64,000 nucleotides of DNA from assembly GCF_041380365.1 (NCBI RefSeq), contig NZ_CP159981.1:558001-622000 (forward strand), given 5' to 3'. How positions within the stretch are numbered: position 1 is the first letter of the stretch; each line of letters begins with the position of its first letter. This document shows, one piece after another, positions 8,413-16,980 of the stretch. A model generated the notes under the pieces. The model had not been told where the DNA came from. It ran no database searches and worked only from the letters and a program-made list of their open reading frames with translations. Position numbers and translations under genes: made by a program. This stretch comes from Buchananella sp. 14KM1171. Lineage in GTDB: Bacteria; Actinomycetota; Actinomycetes; Actinomycetales; Actinomycetaceae.

Positions 8413-11400
8413 ATGCGCAACAAGAAATTGCCATCCCTACTCGCCGCTTCCATAGCGGTATGTCTCAGCCTCCCGGCCGCACTCGGCAGCGCCGCCGCCT
8501 TCGCCCAGGAGCCCCCCACCCCAGACGCCGCCGCGAACAGTTTTGAACAGGTGGACGACGCTGCCCACCAGGCGCCCCTGCTCACCGAGCCGCTCCTCGA
8601 TGCCGACACCGAGGCAGACCGGGACGGCGCGGGCAACCACCAGTCGAACACCGCCCCCGGGCCAGGCGGGCAGGCCACGCCGCAGAACCTCACCCACCCG
8701 TGCTACCAGCCCACTATCCCCAGCTGCACCCTGCGGCAGTCCACCTACGTGGACCTCGGCACGGATCTGGGCACGGGACTGCTTGCGCGCGTCCCCGTCC
8801 AGCTACACCAGGACGACGTTCGCGCGCGGGCAATGGACGACTTCCGCAACCTGCGCCGCAGGATGTGGCAGACCAACCCGCCCTACAACGGGCGCCCGTT
8901 GCAGACCGTGCTGCGGGAGAAGGGCATCACCAGCGCCGAGCAGTACGCCAGCATGGTGTCTTGGGACAACGACGCCGAGCGCATCTCCCTGCAGCGCGCC
9001 GCCGAGCAGGTGCTGAGCGGAATCACCCACACCCGACCGGTGCGCACCAACCTGTTCGGGCTCAAGGTGCTGGGCGGGCAGTCCCTCTACACGGAGAACC
9101 TGGCCTGCAGCGTCGGCACGATGACGCCGTTCGCGGGCTTGACCCTGTGGGAGGACGAGCTGATCTACCTGCAGGACGACAACGGCGCGTTCAACTTCCG
9201 CACCGGCCACCTGCACACCCTGCTCAACCCGGCCTACACCCACCACGCCTTTGCGCAGAGCGACCAGACCCACTACGTAAACCACTCGGTGCGCAGCGGG
9301 GGCAACACCCCGGCCGCGCCCGTGGGCAACGGCTGCTACGCCATCGATGTGCCGATCCCCGGCGACAGCTCCGTCCAGTTCGAGCCGATCAGCACCCTGG
9401 GGGTCGGGGAAAAGGCGTTCGCCACCGTCACCTCCTCCTTCAGCACCCGCACCGTTGCCCTCGCCGGGCGCTACACCTCCTCCCGCCCCGACGTGGCCCA
9501 GGTGGACGAGACCACCGGCGAGATCACCGCGCTGACCGGCGGGCAGGCAACGATCTCCTTCACCCCCACCAACTCCAGCAACACGGTGACCCAGGTGGTG
9601 CAGGTATCCGCCGCCCCCGTCCCGCAGCTCTCACTGGCCGTCCGCAGCGACCTGCTGGAGGGATCGTTCGAGACGCCCGTCGTCACGGCGCTCGTGGACG
9701 GACAGGAGGCCTCGGTGACGGGCCGCTTCAGCACCGACGCGCCCAACGTCATCTCGATCGACGCGAACACCGGCCGCTTCCAGGCCGTCTCCCCCGGCCG
9801 GGCACGAATCATCTTCACCGCCAGCCCCTCCGGGCGCATCGCCGAAGCGACCGTGAACGTCCACAAGATCAGAACCGTTCGATGGAGCTGGGGCGACAGT
9901 GTGGTGGGCTCCACCGGTGTCTTCACCGTCTACGGCAGCTCCGGGGACATCACCGAGCAGCTCTCCGGCGAGTTCAGCCTCGGCACCGACTCCCTCGATC
10001 TGCTCACCGTGGACCGCGAAACCGGCGAGTTCCACTTCGTCAAGCCCGGCAAGGCCAAGCTCTTCTTCTCCATCCCGGGCACCATGTTCTTCCGCACCCT
10101 AACCGTCCAGATCCGCCCCGGCCTTGAGCTGCGCGGCCCCAGGACCGTCCGCGTCGGTGAGGTCATCAACCTGGTGCGCACGTTCGGCAGCGACGACGAC
10201 ACCCCCTTCGCCACCCTGGAATCCCTCACCCCAGACCTGCTGCGGATCGAGAACTCGAACCAGGCGCGCGGTCTAGCACCCGGCGTCGCGCGCGTGAAGC
10301 TCTCCTCGTTCCACTACTGGATCGAAGAGGAGATCACCGTGCTGCCCGCGCTGCCGGGTTCTGAGCCGACCGCGTCGGCGACCGCGTCGGCGTCGGCGAC
10401 CGCGTCGGTGTCTGCGCCGGCGACTACGCCCGTGGCCCCGCCGGTCAAGCCCTCGGCCACCCCGAGCGCCACCGCAACCCCGAAGCCGTCGGCCTCCGCA
10501 ACCGCGAAACCGTCGGCCTCCGCTACCGCAAAGACGTCCGCCACCGCCAAGCCGAGTGCTTCCGCCTCGACCTCGGCCTCGGCGACCCCGCCGGTCAAGC
10601 CCTCGCACACCCCGAGCGCAACCGCCACCGCGAAGCCCTCGGCCTCCGCCACTGCGAAGCCGACCGCCACCGCAAAGCCGTCGGCCTCCGCCACTGCGAA
10701 GCCGACCGCCACCGCCAAGCCCTCGGCCACCCCGAGCGCAACCGCCACCGCGAAGCCGTCGGCCTCCGCCACCGCGAAGCCATCGGTCTCCGCCACGGCC
10801 AAGCCCCCGGTCAAGCCCTCGGCCGCCCCGAGCGCCACCGCAACCCCGAAGCCGTCGGCCTCCGCCACCGCGAAGCCGACCGCCACCGCGAAGCCGACCG
10901 CCACCGCCAAGCCGAGTGCTTCCGCCTCGACCTCGGCCTCGGCGACCCCGCCGGTCAAGCCCTCGGCCACCCCGAGCGCCACCGCAAAGCCGTCGGCCTC
11001 CGCCACCGCGAAGCCGACCGCCACCGCCAAGCCCCCGGTGGCGCCGCCTCCGCCGCCGAAGGTGGAAAGCCAGGTAGTCCGGCTCTCGGGCTCCGACCGC
11101 GTCGCCACGGCAGTCTCGATCGCGCAGGCACAGGAAAGCTCGGAGGTCGCCCTCCTGGCAACGGGTAACAGCTACGCGGACGCGCTGAGCGCTGCGGGCC
11201 TGTCGCGGGTACTGGACGCGCCGATCTACCTGACGGTCAACCGCTACGCGCTCGAGCCGAGCGTGCTGAACTCGATGCGCACGCAGGGGACACGGCGCGT
11301 GGTCATCCTGGGCGGCAACGGTTCTGTGCCTGCCGGGGTGGAGGCCAGCCTGCGCCGCGCCGGGATGGGCGTGCAGCGCATCGCGGGCTCTGACCGGTTC

Positions 11401-11985
11401 GACACCTCAATCCAAATCGCTCAGCAGGCCCTGGCGGTGAGCGGTTCTAGCATCGAGCGGATCTTCGTCACCGACGGCAACAACTTCCCCGACGGCCTGG
11501 CAACGGGCGCGGCCTCTCACAACGCCCGGGCGATCACCGTGCTCTCGCGCGGCACCACCCTCCCGGCCGGGACGGCGGCGTTCCTGCGGCAGCAGAGCAG
11601 CCAGCGAGCGATTGCGGTCCTGGGTGGGGGCGCGCAGACCGCGCTACGCAACGCACGCATCCCGATGTCCCAGCACTTCGTGGGCTCCTCCAGGTATGAG
11701 ACCGCCTACCTGCTGGCCACCGCGTTCCCGCCTGCGCAGGTCTCCGCCTCGCACCCGGCCCGGGTGGTGATCGCAAACGGCAACAACTTCGCCGACGCCC
11801 TGGCGGCCTCTGCCCTCACGGCCCGCAGCGGTGGCGTGCTGCTGCTCAGCGCCGCTCCCACCCTCGACGGGCACGCCGACCGCTTCCTGCGCAGCCTGAA
11901 GCGACCGGTCCACGCCTACCTGGTGGGCGGGGAGAACTCCCTGTCCAACCACGTGGAGAACACGGTGCGCCAAGCTATCCGCTAA
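8413..11985 (+). CDS. Secreted CAP-domain, Ig-like, CWB2-anchored surface protein (paralog 2)
   Basis: The 1,190-residue product starts at ATG 8413 behind GAAAGGAG, the same leader as its upstream paralog. It carries a signal peptide (MRNKKLPSLLAASIAVCLSL, to about residue 35), then a CAP-like domain (about 100-315) with GITHTRP, YTENLA, WEDEL and GHLHTLLNP. Ig-like Big2 domains follow (about 320-640; SSRPDVAQVDETTGEITAL). A long Ala/Ser/Thr/Lys/Pro linker occupies about 645-880 and three CWB2 repeats about 881-1190 (VVRLSGSDRVATA, QRIAGSDRFDTS, HFVGSSRYETA). The main difference from paralog 1 is the greatly expanded linker. The two genes are in tandem and may be co-transcribed, since no strong terminator is seen between them; a perfect hairpin follows this gene. 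Confidence 0.85.
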   Translation: MRNKKLPSLLAASIAVCLSLPAALGSAAAFAQEPPTPDAAANSFEQVDDAAHQAPLLTEPLLDADTEADRDGAGNHQSNTAPGPGGQATPQNLTHPCYQPTIPSCTLRQSTYVDLGTDLGTGLLARVPVQLHQDDVRARAMDDFRNLRRRMWQTNPPYNGRPLQTVLREKGITSAEQYASMVSWDNDAERISLQRAAEQVLSGITHTRPVRTNLFGLKVLGGQSLYTENLACSVGTMTPFAGLTLWEDELIYLQDDNGAFNFRTGHLHTLLNPAYTHHAFAQSDQTHYVNHSVRSGGNTPAAPVGNGCYAIDVPIPGDSSVQFEPISTLGVGEKAFATVTSSFSTRTVALAGRYTSSRPDVAQVDETTGEITALTGGQATISFTPTNSSNTVTQVVQVSAAPVPQLSLAVRSDLLEGSFETPVVTALVDGQEASVTGRFSTDAPNVISIDANTGRFQAVSPGRARIIFTASPSGRIAEATVNVHKIRTVRWSWGDSVVGSTGVFTVYGSSGDITEQLSGEFSLGTDSLDLLTVDRETGEFHFVKPGKAKLFFSIPGTMFFRTLTVQIRPGLELRGPRTVRVGEVINLVRTFGSDDDTPFATLESLTPDLLRIENSNQARGLAPGVARVKLSSFHYWIEEEITVLPALPGSEPTASATASASATASVSAPATTPVAPPVKPSATPSATATPKPSASATAKPSASATAKTSATAKPSASASTSASATPPVKPSHTPSATATAKPSASATAKPTATAKPSASATAKPTATAKPSATPSATATAKPSASATAKPSVSATAKPPVKPSAAPSATATPKPSASATAKPTATAKPTATAKPSASASTSASATPPVKPSATPSATAKPSASATAKPTATAKPPVAPPPPPKVESQVVRLSGSDRVATAVSIAQAQESSEVALLATGNSYADALSAAGLSRVLDAPIYLTVNRYALEPSVLNSMRTQGTRRVVILGGNGSVPAGVEASLRRAGMGVQRIAGSDRFDTSIQIAQQALAVSGSSIERIFVTDGNNFPDGLATGAASHNARAITVLSRGTTLPAGTAAFLRQQSSQRAIAVLGGGAQTALRNARIPMSQHFVGSSRYETAYLLATAFPPAQVSASHPARVVIANGNNFADALAASALTARSGGVLLLSAAPTLDGHADRFLRSLKRPVHAYLVGGENSLSNHVENTVRQAIR
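10371..11040 (+). repeat. Coding tandem repeat: Lys-Pro-Ser-Ala-Ser-Ala-Thr-Ala linker
   Basis: Degenerate repeats encode KPSASATA / KPTATA blocks between the Ig-like and CWB2 modules of paralog 2. Larger blocks recur, for example the SASTSASATPPVKPS segment near 10560 and again near 10925. Low-complexity coding DNA of this kind changes length by slippage or recombination, so linker length probably varies between strains. Confidence 0.75.
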
Positions 11986-12004
11986 TCCGCGTAGGTGAAG
12001 CAAG

Positions 12005-12040
12005 GGGGCGGGAGGAGAGCAACAGCTCTCCTCCCGCCCC
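12005..12040. terminator. Bidirectional terminator between paralog 2 and gltX
   Basis: A perfect 16-bp stem (GGGGCGGGAGGAGAGC / GCTCTCCTCCCGCCCC) has a 4-base AACA loop. It lies between two convergent genes, 19 bp after one stop codon and 12 bp before the other. Confidence 0.8.
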
Positions 12041-12052
12041 TCAGCTCACGCA

Positions 12053-13552
12053 TCAGAGAGATGCAGCCAGCGCCTCCAGACGGGAAACGCAGACATCCTT
12101 GCCCAGGACCTCCATGCACTCAAACAGCGGCGGGGAGACCTGACGGCCCGTGATCGCCACGCGCAGCGGACCGAACGCAAAGCGCGGCTTGATGCCCATC
12201 TCGTCCACCAGCACGGCCCGCAGAGACTCCTCCAGGCGGGCGGCAACGAACTCGCCCTCGCCCAACTCACCGAGCGCACGCAGGGAGGCCGCCAGCACCT
12301 CGGCCGCCTCCGGGCGCAGCTTGGCGCGAGCGTCGTCCTCCACACTCACCGGGCCGTCGGTGAACAGGAAGCCCACCATGCCGGGCACCTCACCGAGCAG
12401 CTGGACCCGGGACTGCACCAACGGAGACACGGCAGACAGGATCTCCCGCTCACGCTCACTCAGGTCGGCGAAGCAGGGGGCGGCCACGAGGCCAGCGTCG
12501 TGCAAGTAAGGCACGCAACGGTCGCGGAAATCATCCTCATCCAGGCGGCGCAGGTGCTCGGCGTTGATCGCGATGCACTTCTTGGGGTCAAAGCGGGCCG
12601 GGTTCGGGTTGACGTCGTGCACGTCAAACGCCGCCACCATCTCCTCCATCGAGAACACGTCGTTGTCCGGGGAGATGGACCAGCCCAGCAGCGCCAGGTA
12701 GTTGGTCAAGCCCTCCGGGATCATGCCGCGCTCGCGGTGCAGCAGCAGGTTCGACTCCGGGTCCCGCTTGGAGAGCTTCTTATTGCCCTCGCCCATCACG
12801 TAGGGCAAGTGACCAAACTCCGGCACCCCCTTCGAGATGCCCAACTCCACCAGAGCGCGGTGCAGCACGATCTGGCGAGGCGTGGAAGAAAGCAGATCCT
12901 CGCCGCGCAGCACGTGGGTGATCTCCATCAGCGCGTCGTCAATCGGGTTGACCAGCGTGTAGAGCGGCTGGCCGTTACCGCGCACGATCGCGTAGTCCGG
13001 CACGCTGCCCGCCTTAAACGTGATCTCGCCGCGCACCAGGTCGGTGAACGTGATGTCCTCATCGGGCATGCGGATACGCAACACCGCCTCGCGGCCCTCG
13101 GCACGGTAGGCGGCCTTCTGCTCCTCGCTCAGGTCGCGGTCAAAACCGTCGTAACCCAGCTTCGGGTCGCGCCCGGCGGCGCGGTGACGAGCCTCGATCT
13201 CATCCGGGGTGGAGAAGGACTCATACGCGTAGCCGCCCTCCAGCAGCTTGGCTGCCACGTCCTTGTAAATGTCCATGCGCTGCGACTGACGGTAGGGACC
13301 GTGCGGGCCGCCCACGTCGATGCCCTCATCCCAGGTCAGGCCCAGCCAACGCAGGGAGTCCAGGATGGCCGCGTAGCTTTCCTCGCTGTCGCGCGCTGCG
13401 TCCGTGTCCTCGATGCGGAAAACAAAGGTGCCCCCAACGTGCCTGGCGTAGGCCCAGTTGAAGAGGCAGGTGCGCACCATGCCCACGTGCGGGGTGCCAG
13501 TGGGAGATGGGCAGAAACGAACGCGAACCGGAGAAACTGCTGCAGTAGTCAT
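12053..13552 (-). CDS. gltX: Glutamyl-tRNA synthetase
   Basis: The 499-residue class I synthetase has [22 protein letters not shown] at its N-terminus (the HIGH-type signature, reading HVGM here), then FRIEDTD and the KMSKS-type motif KLSKRD near residue 260. A C-terminal helical anticodon-binding region follows. It attaches glutamate to tRNA-Glu in the cytosol; in organisms using GatCAB the non-discriminating form also charges tRNA-Gln with glutamate. Start is ATG 13552; an initial TTAAVSPVR segment before the catalytic core is normal. The gene is alone on its strand here, preceded by about 760 bp of non-coding DNA that contains family A copy A2. Confidence 0.97.
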   Translation of the reverse strand: MTTAAVSPVRVRFCPSPTGTPHVGMVRTCLFNWAYARHVGGTFVFRIEDTDAARDSEESYAAILDSLRWLGLTWDEGIDVGGPHGPYRQSQRMDIYKDVAAKLLEGGYAYESFSTPDEIEARHRAAGRDPKLGYDGFDRDLSEEQKAAYRAEGREAVLRIRMPDEDITFTDLVRGEITFKAGSVPDYAIVRGNGQPLYTLVNPIDDALMEITHVLRGEDLLSSTPRQIVLHRALVELGISKGVPEFGHLPYVMGEGNKKLSKRDPESNLLLHRERGMIPEGLTNYLALLGWSISPDNDVFSMEEMVAAFDVHDVNPNPARFDPKKCIAINAEHLRRLDEDDFRDRCVPYLHDAGLVAAPCFADLSEREREILSAVSPLVQSRVQLLGEVPGMVGFLFTDGPVSVEDDARAKLRPEAAEVLAASLRALGELGEGEFVAARLEESLRAVLVDEMGIKPRFAFGPLRVAITGRQVSPPLFECMEVLGKDVCVSRLEALAASL

Positions 13553-13750
13553 GATGGGGATAAGTCTATGACCGCTGCCGCCCAGGTGGGATACAGGCGC
13601 CGGTCAGCGGCTCAGTTCAAATCTCGCGCCTCGCGGGGCCCGCCAACCCGGGCCTGGGGGCGAAGGGGCCGCCCTGGCCGGACTGCTCGGTGAAGCGACC
13701 CAGCCAACCCGGGCCTGGGGGCGAAGGACTTCGACGCCGGGCCAGTGATC
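13553..13750. repeat. Non-coding upstream region of gltX with a ~30-bp direct repeat
   Basis: A segment reading AGCCAACCCGGGCCTGGGGG in its second copy occurs twice, at about 13645-13675 and 13699-13730, between the gltX start and family A copy A2. No gene is recognised. Confidence 0.5.
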
Positions 13751-13927
13751 GTTGCGCAAACGGTTGTAGGGTTTCCCGACCTCTTGAGCTCTTGGTGCAG
13801 CTGTTGAGCTTTTGGTGCACCGATTGAGGGGTTACCCGGCCGGGTAAGCCTACGACTGGTTCACTAAGCCCACGAGAGGTGCACCAACCCTACGAGAGGT
13901 GCACTAAGCCCTCAATCGCTTGCGCAC
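13751..13927. repeat. Family A dyad array, copy A2
   Basis: This copy has the same 4 + 4 architecture as the array at 3468-3644 and is nearly identical to it, with the first forward unit at 13762 and the dyad at TTACCCGGCCGGGTAA. Similarity to the A1 locus continues downstream to about 14085. It lies between divergent gltX and a lipoprotein gene. Confidence 0.8.
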
Positions 13928-14010
13928 ACCCGGCACCTACGGCGAGCACCGGCGCCCCATCGAGGCCCACAGCACCCATCCCCGGCCCCCAAGCTCGCAA
14001 ATGCTGCAAC

Positions 14011-14061
14011 GGGGTACATCCGACCGACCGGTGCCACGCCCCGAGCGGTCGCATGTACCCC
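14011..14061. repeat. Hairpin accompanying family A copy A2
   Basis: GGGGTACATCCGACCG and CGGTCGCATGTACCCC pair at 15 of 16 positions. It is the counterpart of the hairpin at 3729-3780. Confidence 0.6.
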
Positions 14062-14314
14062 GACCGCACGCTTGTGAGCTCGGGGGCACCCCGCCGCCGC
14101 CGTCACACCCGCCGCCGCCGTCACACCCGCCGCGGCCGCACCCACCCCAACCGCACTCCCGCAGCGGCCACACCCGCACCCAACCGCACGCCCGCACGCC
14201 CGCGCCTACCAGCCCCAGCGGCCCCGGACACGCCCAACCCCGCTGTGCGATTTCACACCAGGTCTCTGTGGATATTCCTAGTCCCCAAAATCGCACCCCC
14301 AGTAGCCTGGAAGC
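14062..14314. other. Non-coding region before the lipoprotein gene
   Basis: Short CCGCCGCCGTCACACC tandem repeats lie near 14090-14125. An inverted repeat, GTGCGATTT (14245-14253) and AAATCGCAC (14288-14296), brackets the probable promoter of the lipoprotein gene at 14315. No coding sequence is recognised. Confidence 0.45.
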
Positions 14315-14986
14315 ATGAAACGTTCTCTGATTGCCCTGGCGGCGAGCGCCGTCCTGCTCCTGTCTGCCTGCTCCAGCCAGGGGGACAACACGCCTGATGC
14401 GACTGCGGCTGCCCCGTCCGCCGCCGCTTCTGAGGCCGCCTCCGAGTCCGCCTCTGCTGCCCCCGAGGTCTCTACCACGGAGGCGGCGTCCGAGTCCGCT
14501 TCCGCTGAGGCCACGCAAGGCGCTGCCGCTGCCGGCGAGCTGGCCCTGGCCGTCCCGGAGGTGGACGGTTTCACCCCGCTGGCTATCGAGCCGCCCAAGA
14601 AGATCTCTTTCAACACCCCGTCGGGTTGCCTGGTGGCGACCGGTGTGGATGCCCCGCCGCCGTTCGAGGGTGCCACCGACCGGGCCGCCTCCGAGCACGC
14701 GTTGGAGCACATCGCTGAGGCCATCGGTGGCGGCACTGTGGTGTCCAAGGACGCGATCCAGGAGGTGAAGATGGCTGATGGCACCCAGATGCTCATGCGC
14801 TCCGTGACCCTGGAGAAGGACGGCCTCCAGGTTCCGATGGTTATTGGTATCCGCATCGACGTGGAGTCGAACAAGGCGATCCACTTCCTGGGCGCGTGCC
14901 AGGACAAGTCCGCCTTCGACGTCACCGAGGCGACTACCTTTATTTCTTCCCTGCGCTTGGAGTCCGGCAACCCCGGTTCTCTCTGA
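14315..14986 (+). CDS. Putative lipoprotein, paralog of the next gene
   Basis: The 223-residue product starts MKRSLIALAASAVLLLSACS, a type II signal peptide with lipobox LSAC (Cys near residue 19), so it should be lipid-anchored outside the membrane. An Ala/Ser/Glu-rich tether follows to about residue 75, then a compact domain with TPSGCLV, MADGTQMLMRSV and GIRIDVESNKAIHFLGACQDK. Two cysteines in that domain could form a disulfide. The same order of features is seen in the protein at 15097-15702, so the pair arose by duplication. No known family was recognised. A strong terminator follows, so the two genes are probably separate transcripts. Confidence 0.8.
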   Translation: MKRSLIALAASAVLLLSACSSQGDNTPDATAAAPSAAASEAASESASAAPEVSTTEAASESASAEATQGAAAAGELALAVPEVDGFTPLAIEPPKKISFNTPSGCLVATGVDAPPPFEGATDRAASEHALEHIAEAIGGGTVVSKDAIQEVKMADGTQMLMRSVTLEKDGLQVPMVIGIRIDVESNKAIHFLGACQDKSAFDVTEATTFISSLRLESGNPGSL

Positions 14987-15021
14987 TTCTGACTGCCGGG
15001 CGTGCGCCTGGCTAGTTGCCT

Positions 15022-15067
15022 GGACGGCGCGGTTGTGTTCTTGCACGGCCGCGCCGTCCGCCTTTTT
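15022..15067 (+). terminator. Rho-independent terminator after the lipoprotein gene
   Basis: A perfect 11-bp stem (GGACGGCGCGG / CCGCGCCGTCC) with a 16-base loop is followed by CTTTTT. Confidence 0.8.
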
Positions 15068-15096
15068 GCGTCGCCTGAGCCTCTAGTCTTGTGGGC

Positions 15097-15702
15097 ATGA
15101 GTTTTGCGCCAGTTGCACGACGCCGCCGTCATGCCGCCCTCCTTGCCAGTGCCGCCGCGTGTACCGCCTTGCTTGGGGCTTGTGCTTTTCCGTCCGCCGG
15201 GTCTGCCGGCTCTGCCGGTTCTCAGCAGGCGGCCCAGGTGGAGGCGCCGCCGCTGACGCTGGTGCGGCCGGAGTTGGAGGGCTGGAACACGTTGCAGGAG
15301 AACAACGCGTCCTTCGAGCTCTCGGGGCCGTCCTCCTGCCACTACGTGGGCACCGCGTTCAAGTTGGACACTGATCTGCCTGCGGACTCTGATGAGTCCG
15401 CCACGCTCGCCTACCTGGACAAGCAGCTGGAGCGGATCAATCAGCAGGCGGAGCTGAAGGAGCGCAGCGAGCCGCGCGCGATGAGGGGCGCGGATGGCAC
15501 CGAGTTCATGGCGGTGGAGTTCATGAACCGGCCCCGGCTCACGTCGAAGTCTTACGGGGCGATCGCGGCGCGCGTGGACGTGGAGTCCGGTTCGATGCTG
15601 GTGGGGCTGGCGGTGTGCGACGCCATGGATTTTGCTCCCACGGAGTGGAAGGACTTCGTGGGTGGCCTTCGCGTTGCTGGTGGCGAGGCTGGCGGGCTAT
15701 GA
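15097..15702 (+). CDS. Putative lipoprotein, paralog of the previous gene
   Basis: The 201-residue product from ATG 15097 starts MSFAPVARRRRHAALLASAA and has lipobox LGAC (Cys near residue 29). After a short Ser/Gly tether, the domain matches that of the preceding lipoprotein: SGPSSCHYVG, RGADGTEFMAVEFM and ARVDVESGSMLVGLAVCD, again with two cysteines. A GTG two codons upstream (15091) is an alternative start. The stop codon overlaps the start of the aminotransferase gene (ATGA), implying translational coupling. Function unknown. Confidence 0.78.
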   Translation: MSFAPVARRRRHAALLASAAACTALLGACAFPSAGSAGSAGSQQAAQVEAPPLTLVRPELEGWNTLQENNASFELSGPSSCHYVGTAFKLDTDLPADSDESATLAYLDKQLERINQQAELKERSEPRAMRGADGTEFMAVEFMNRPRLTSKSYGAIAARVDVESGSMLVGLAVCDAMDFAPTEWKDFVGGLRVAGGEAGGL

Positions 15703-16886
15703 GCGTGTTCGATGATGTGACGCGCCAGGAGCGGGAGCGGGATGCTTCCTTGAAGTGGTCGCGCACCCCGGGCGCGATTGGGGCGTGGGTGGCGGAGATG
15801 GACTTCCCTGCCCCGCCGCCGGTGCTAGCGGCGGCGGCCGCCCGCGTGACTAGCGCCCACCTGGGCTACCCCACGCCCGCTGAGACCGCCGAGCTGCGCT
15901 CCGCGACGTGCGATTTTGTGCGGGACACCTTCGGTTGGCAGATCGAGTGCTCGAACGTCTACTTGGCGGCCGACGTCCTGTCCGGTCTGGTGGAGATGAT
16001 TCGGCGCCTGACCCGCCCGGGTAGCGCGGTGGTGGTCCCCACGCCGGCGTACATGCCGTTCCTGACGCTGCCGGCCACGGAGGGCCGCGAGGTGATCGAG
16101 GTGCCCTGCTCCCCGGATGAGTCTGGCGTGTACCGGCTGGACCTGGAGGGAATCGAGGACGCGCTTAAGGCGGGGGCGGGCCTGGTGGTGCTGTGTAACC
16201 CGTGGAATCCGGTGGGGCGGGTGCTGTCCCGCACCGAGTTGGAGGCGTTGCGCGACGTGGTCAGCCGCTACGACGCGCTGGTCTTTGCCGACGAGATCCA
16301 CGCCCCGCTGGTCCACTCCCCCAGTGCCGGGGCGGGCCACGTGCCCTACGCCAGCCTGCCGGGGGCGGCCGCGCACACGGTCACCGCGCTGGCGGCTACC
16401 AAGGCGTTCAACATCCCGTCGCTGCGCTGCGCCCAGCTGATCGTCACGGACGCGAACCTGGCCGGGCGGTTTGCGACCTCGCTGCACCTGCTCGCCTCGC
16501 AGCACTCCCCGGTGGGGGCGGCCGCGAGCGCGGCCGGCTACAGCCGCGCTCGCGGCTGGCTGGCCTCCCTGAACGACTACCTGGCGGGAAACGCCCGTGT
16601 CTTTGCCCGCGAGCTGGGGGCCTGCCCCCTGCTGCGCACCTTCCCCATCGAGGGCACCTACCTGGCGTGGGTGGACGCCACCGCGCTGGCCCAGCTGCTG
16701 CCCGAGGGCAGAAGCGTCCACGACGTGGTGGTCAAGGAGGCCCTGGTGGACGTGAACAACGGCGGGGCCTGCGGTAGCGCGTACGCCGATTACTTCCGCG
16801 TCAACCTGGCCACCTCGCGGGAGCTGGTCACGCAGCTGGCCCGCCAGATCGCCGCTGCGGCCAACGCCTACGCCCAAGCGGGCTGA
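15699..16886 (+). CDS. PLP-dependent aminotransferase class I/II, MalY/PatB (cystathionine beta-lyase) type
   Basis: The 395-residue fold-type I enzyme starts MSVFDDVTRQERERDASLKW. WVAEMDFPAPPPV near residue 30 is characteristic of MalY/PatB C-S lyases. LCNPWNPVGRVLS and FADEIHAPLVH surround the cofactor-contacting Asp, and TALAATKAFNIPSLR contains the expected Schiff-base Lys (TKAFN). Members usually cleave cystathionine or cysteine conjugates to a thiol, pyruvate and ammonia, and some act as aminotransferases; the substrate here is not determined. The ATG overlaps the upstream lipoprotein stop. It is convergent with the FAH-family gene; no clear terminator is seen in the 94-bp gap. Confidence 0.88.
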   Translation: MSVFDDVTRQERERDASLKWSRTPGAIGAWVAEMDFPAPPPVLAAAAARVTSAHLGYPTPAETAELRSATCDFVRDTFGWQIECSNVYLAADVLSGLVEMIRRLTRPGSAVVVPTPAYMPFLTLPATEGREVIEVPCSPDESGVYRLDLEGIEDALKAGAGLVVLCNPWNPVGRVLSRTELEALRDVVSRYDALVFADEIHAPLVHSPSAGAGHVPYASLPGAAAHTVTALAATKAFNIPSLRCAQLIVTDANLAGRFATSLHLLASQHSPVGAAASAAGYSRARGWLASLNDYLAGNARVFARELGACPLLRTFPIEGTYLAWVDATALAQLLPEGRSVHDVVVKEALVDVNNGGACGSAYADYFRVNLATSRELVTQLARQIAAAANAYAQAG

Positions 16887-16980
16887 TCTCCCCCGCCCGC
16901 CAGCCGCCGGCCGCTGCCCTGCGCCCGTCTGCCCCAAGCGGGCCCACCAGCCCGCCGCCGCCCCTTCCCTTCCCGCGCCG

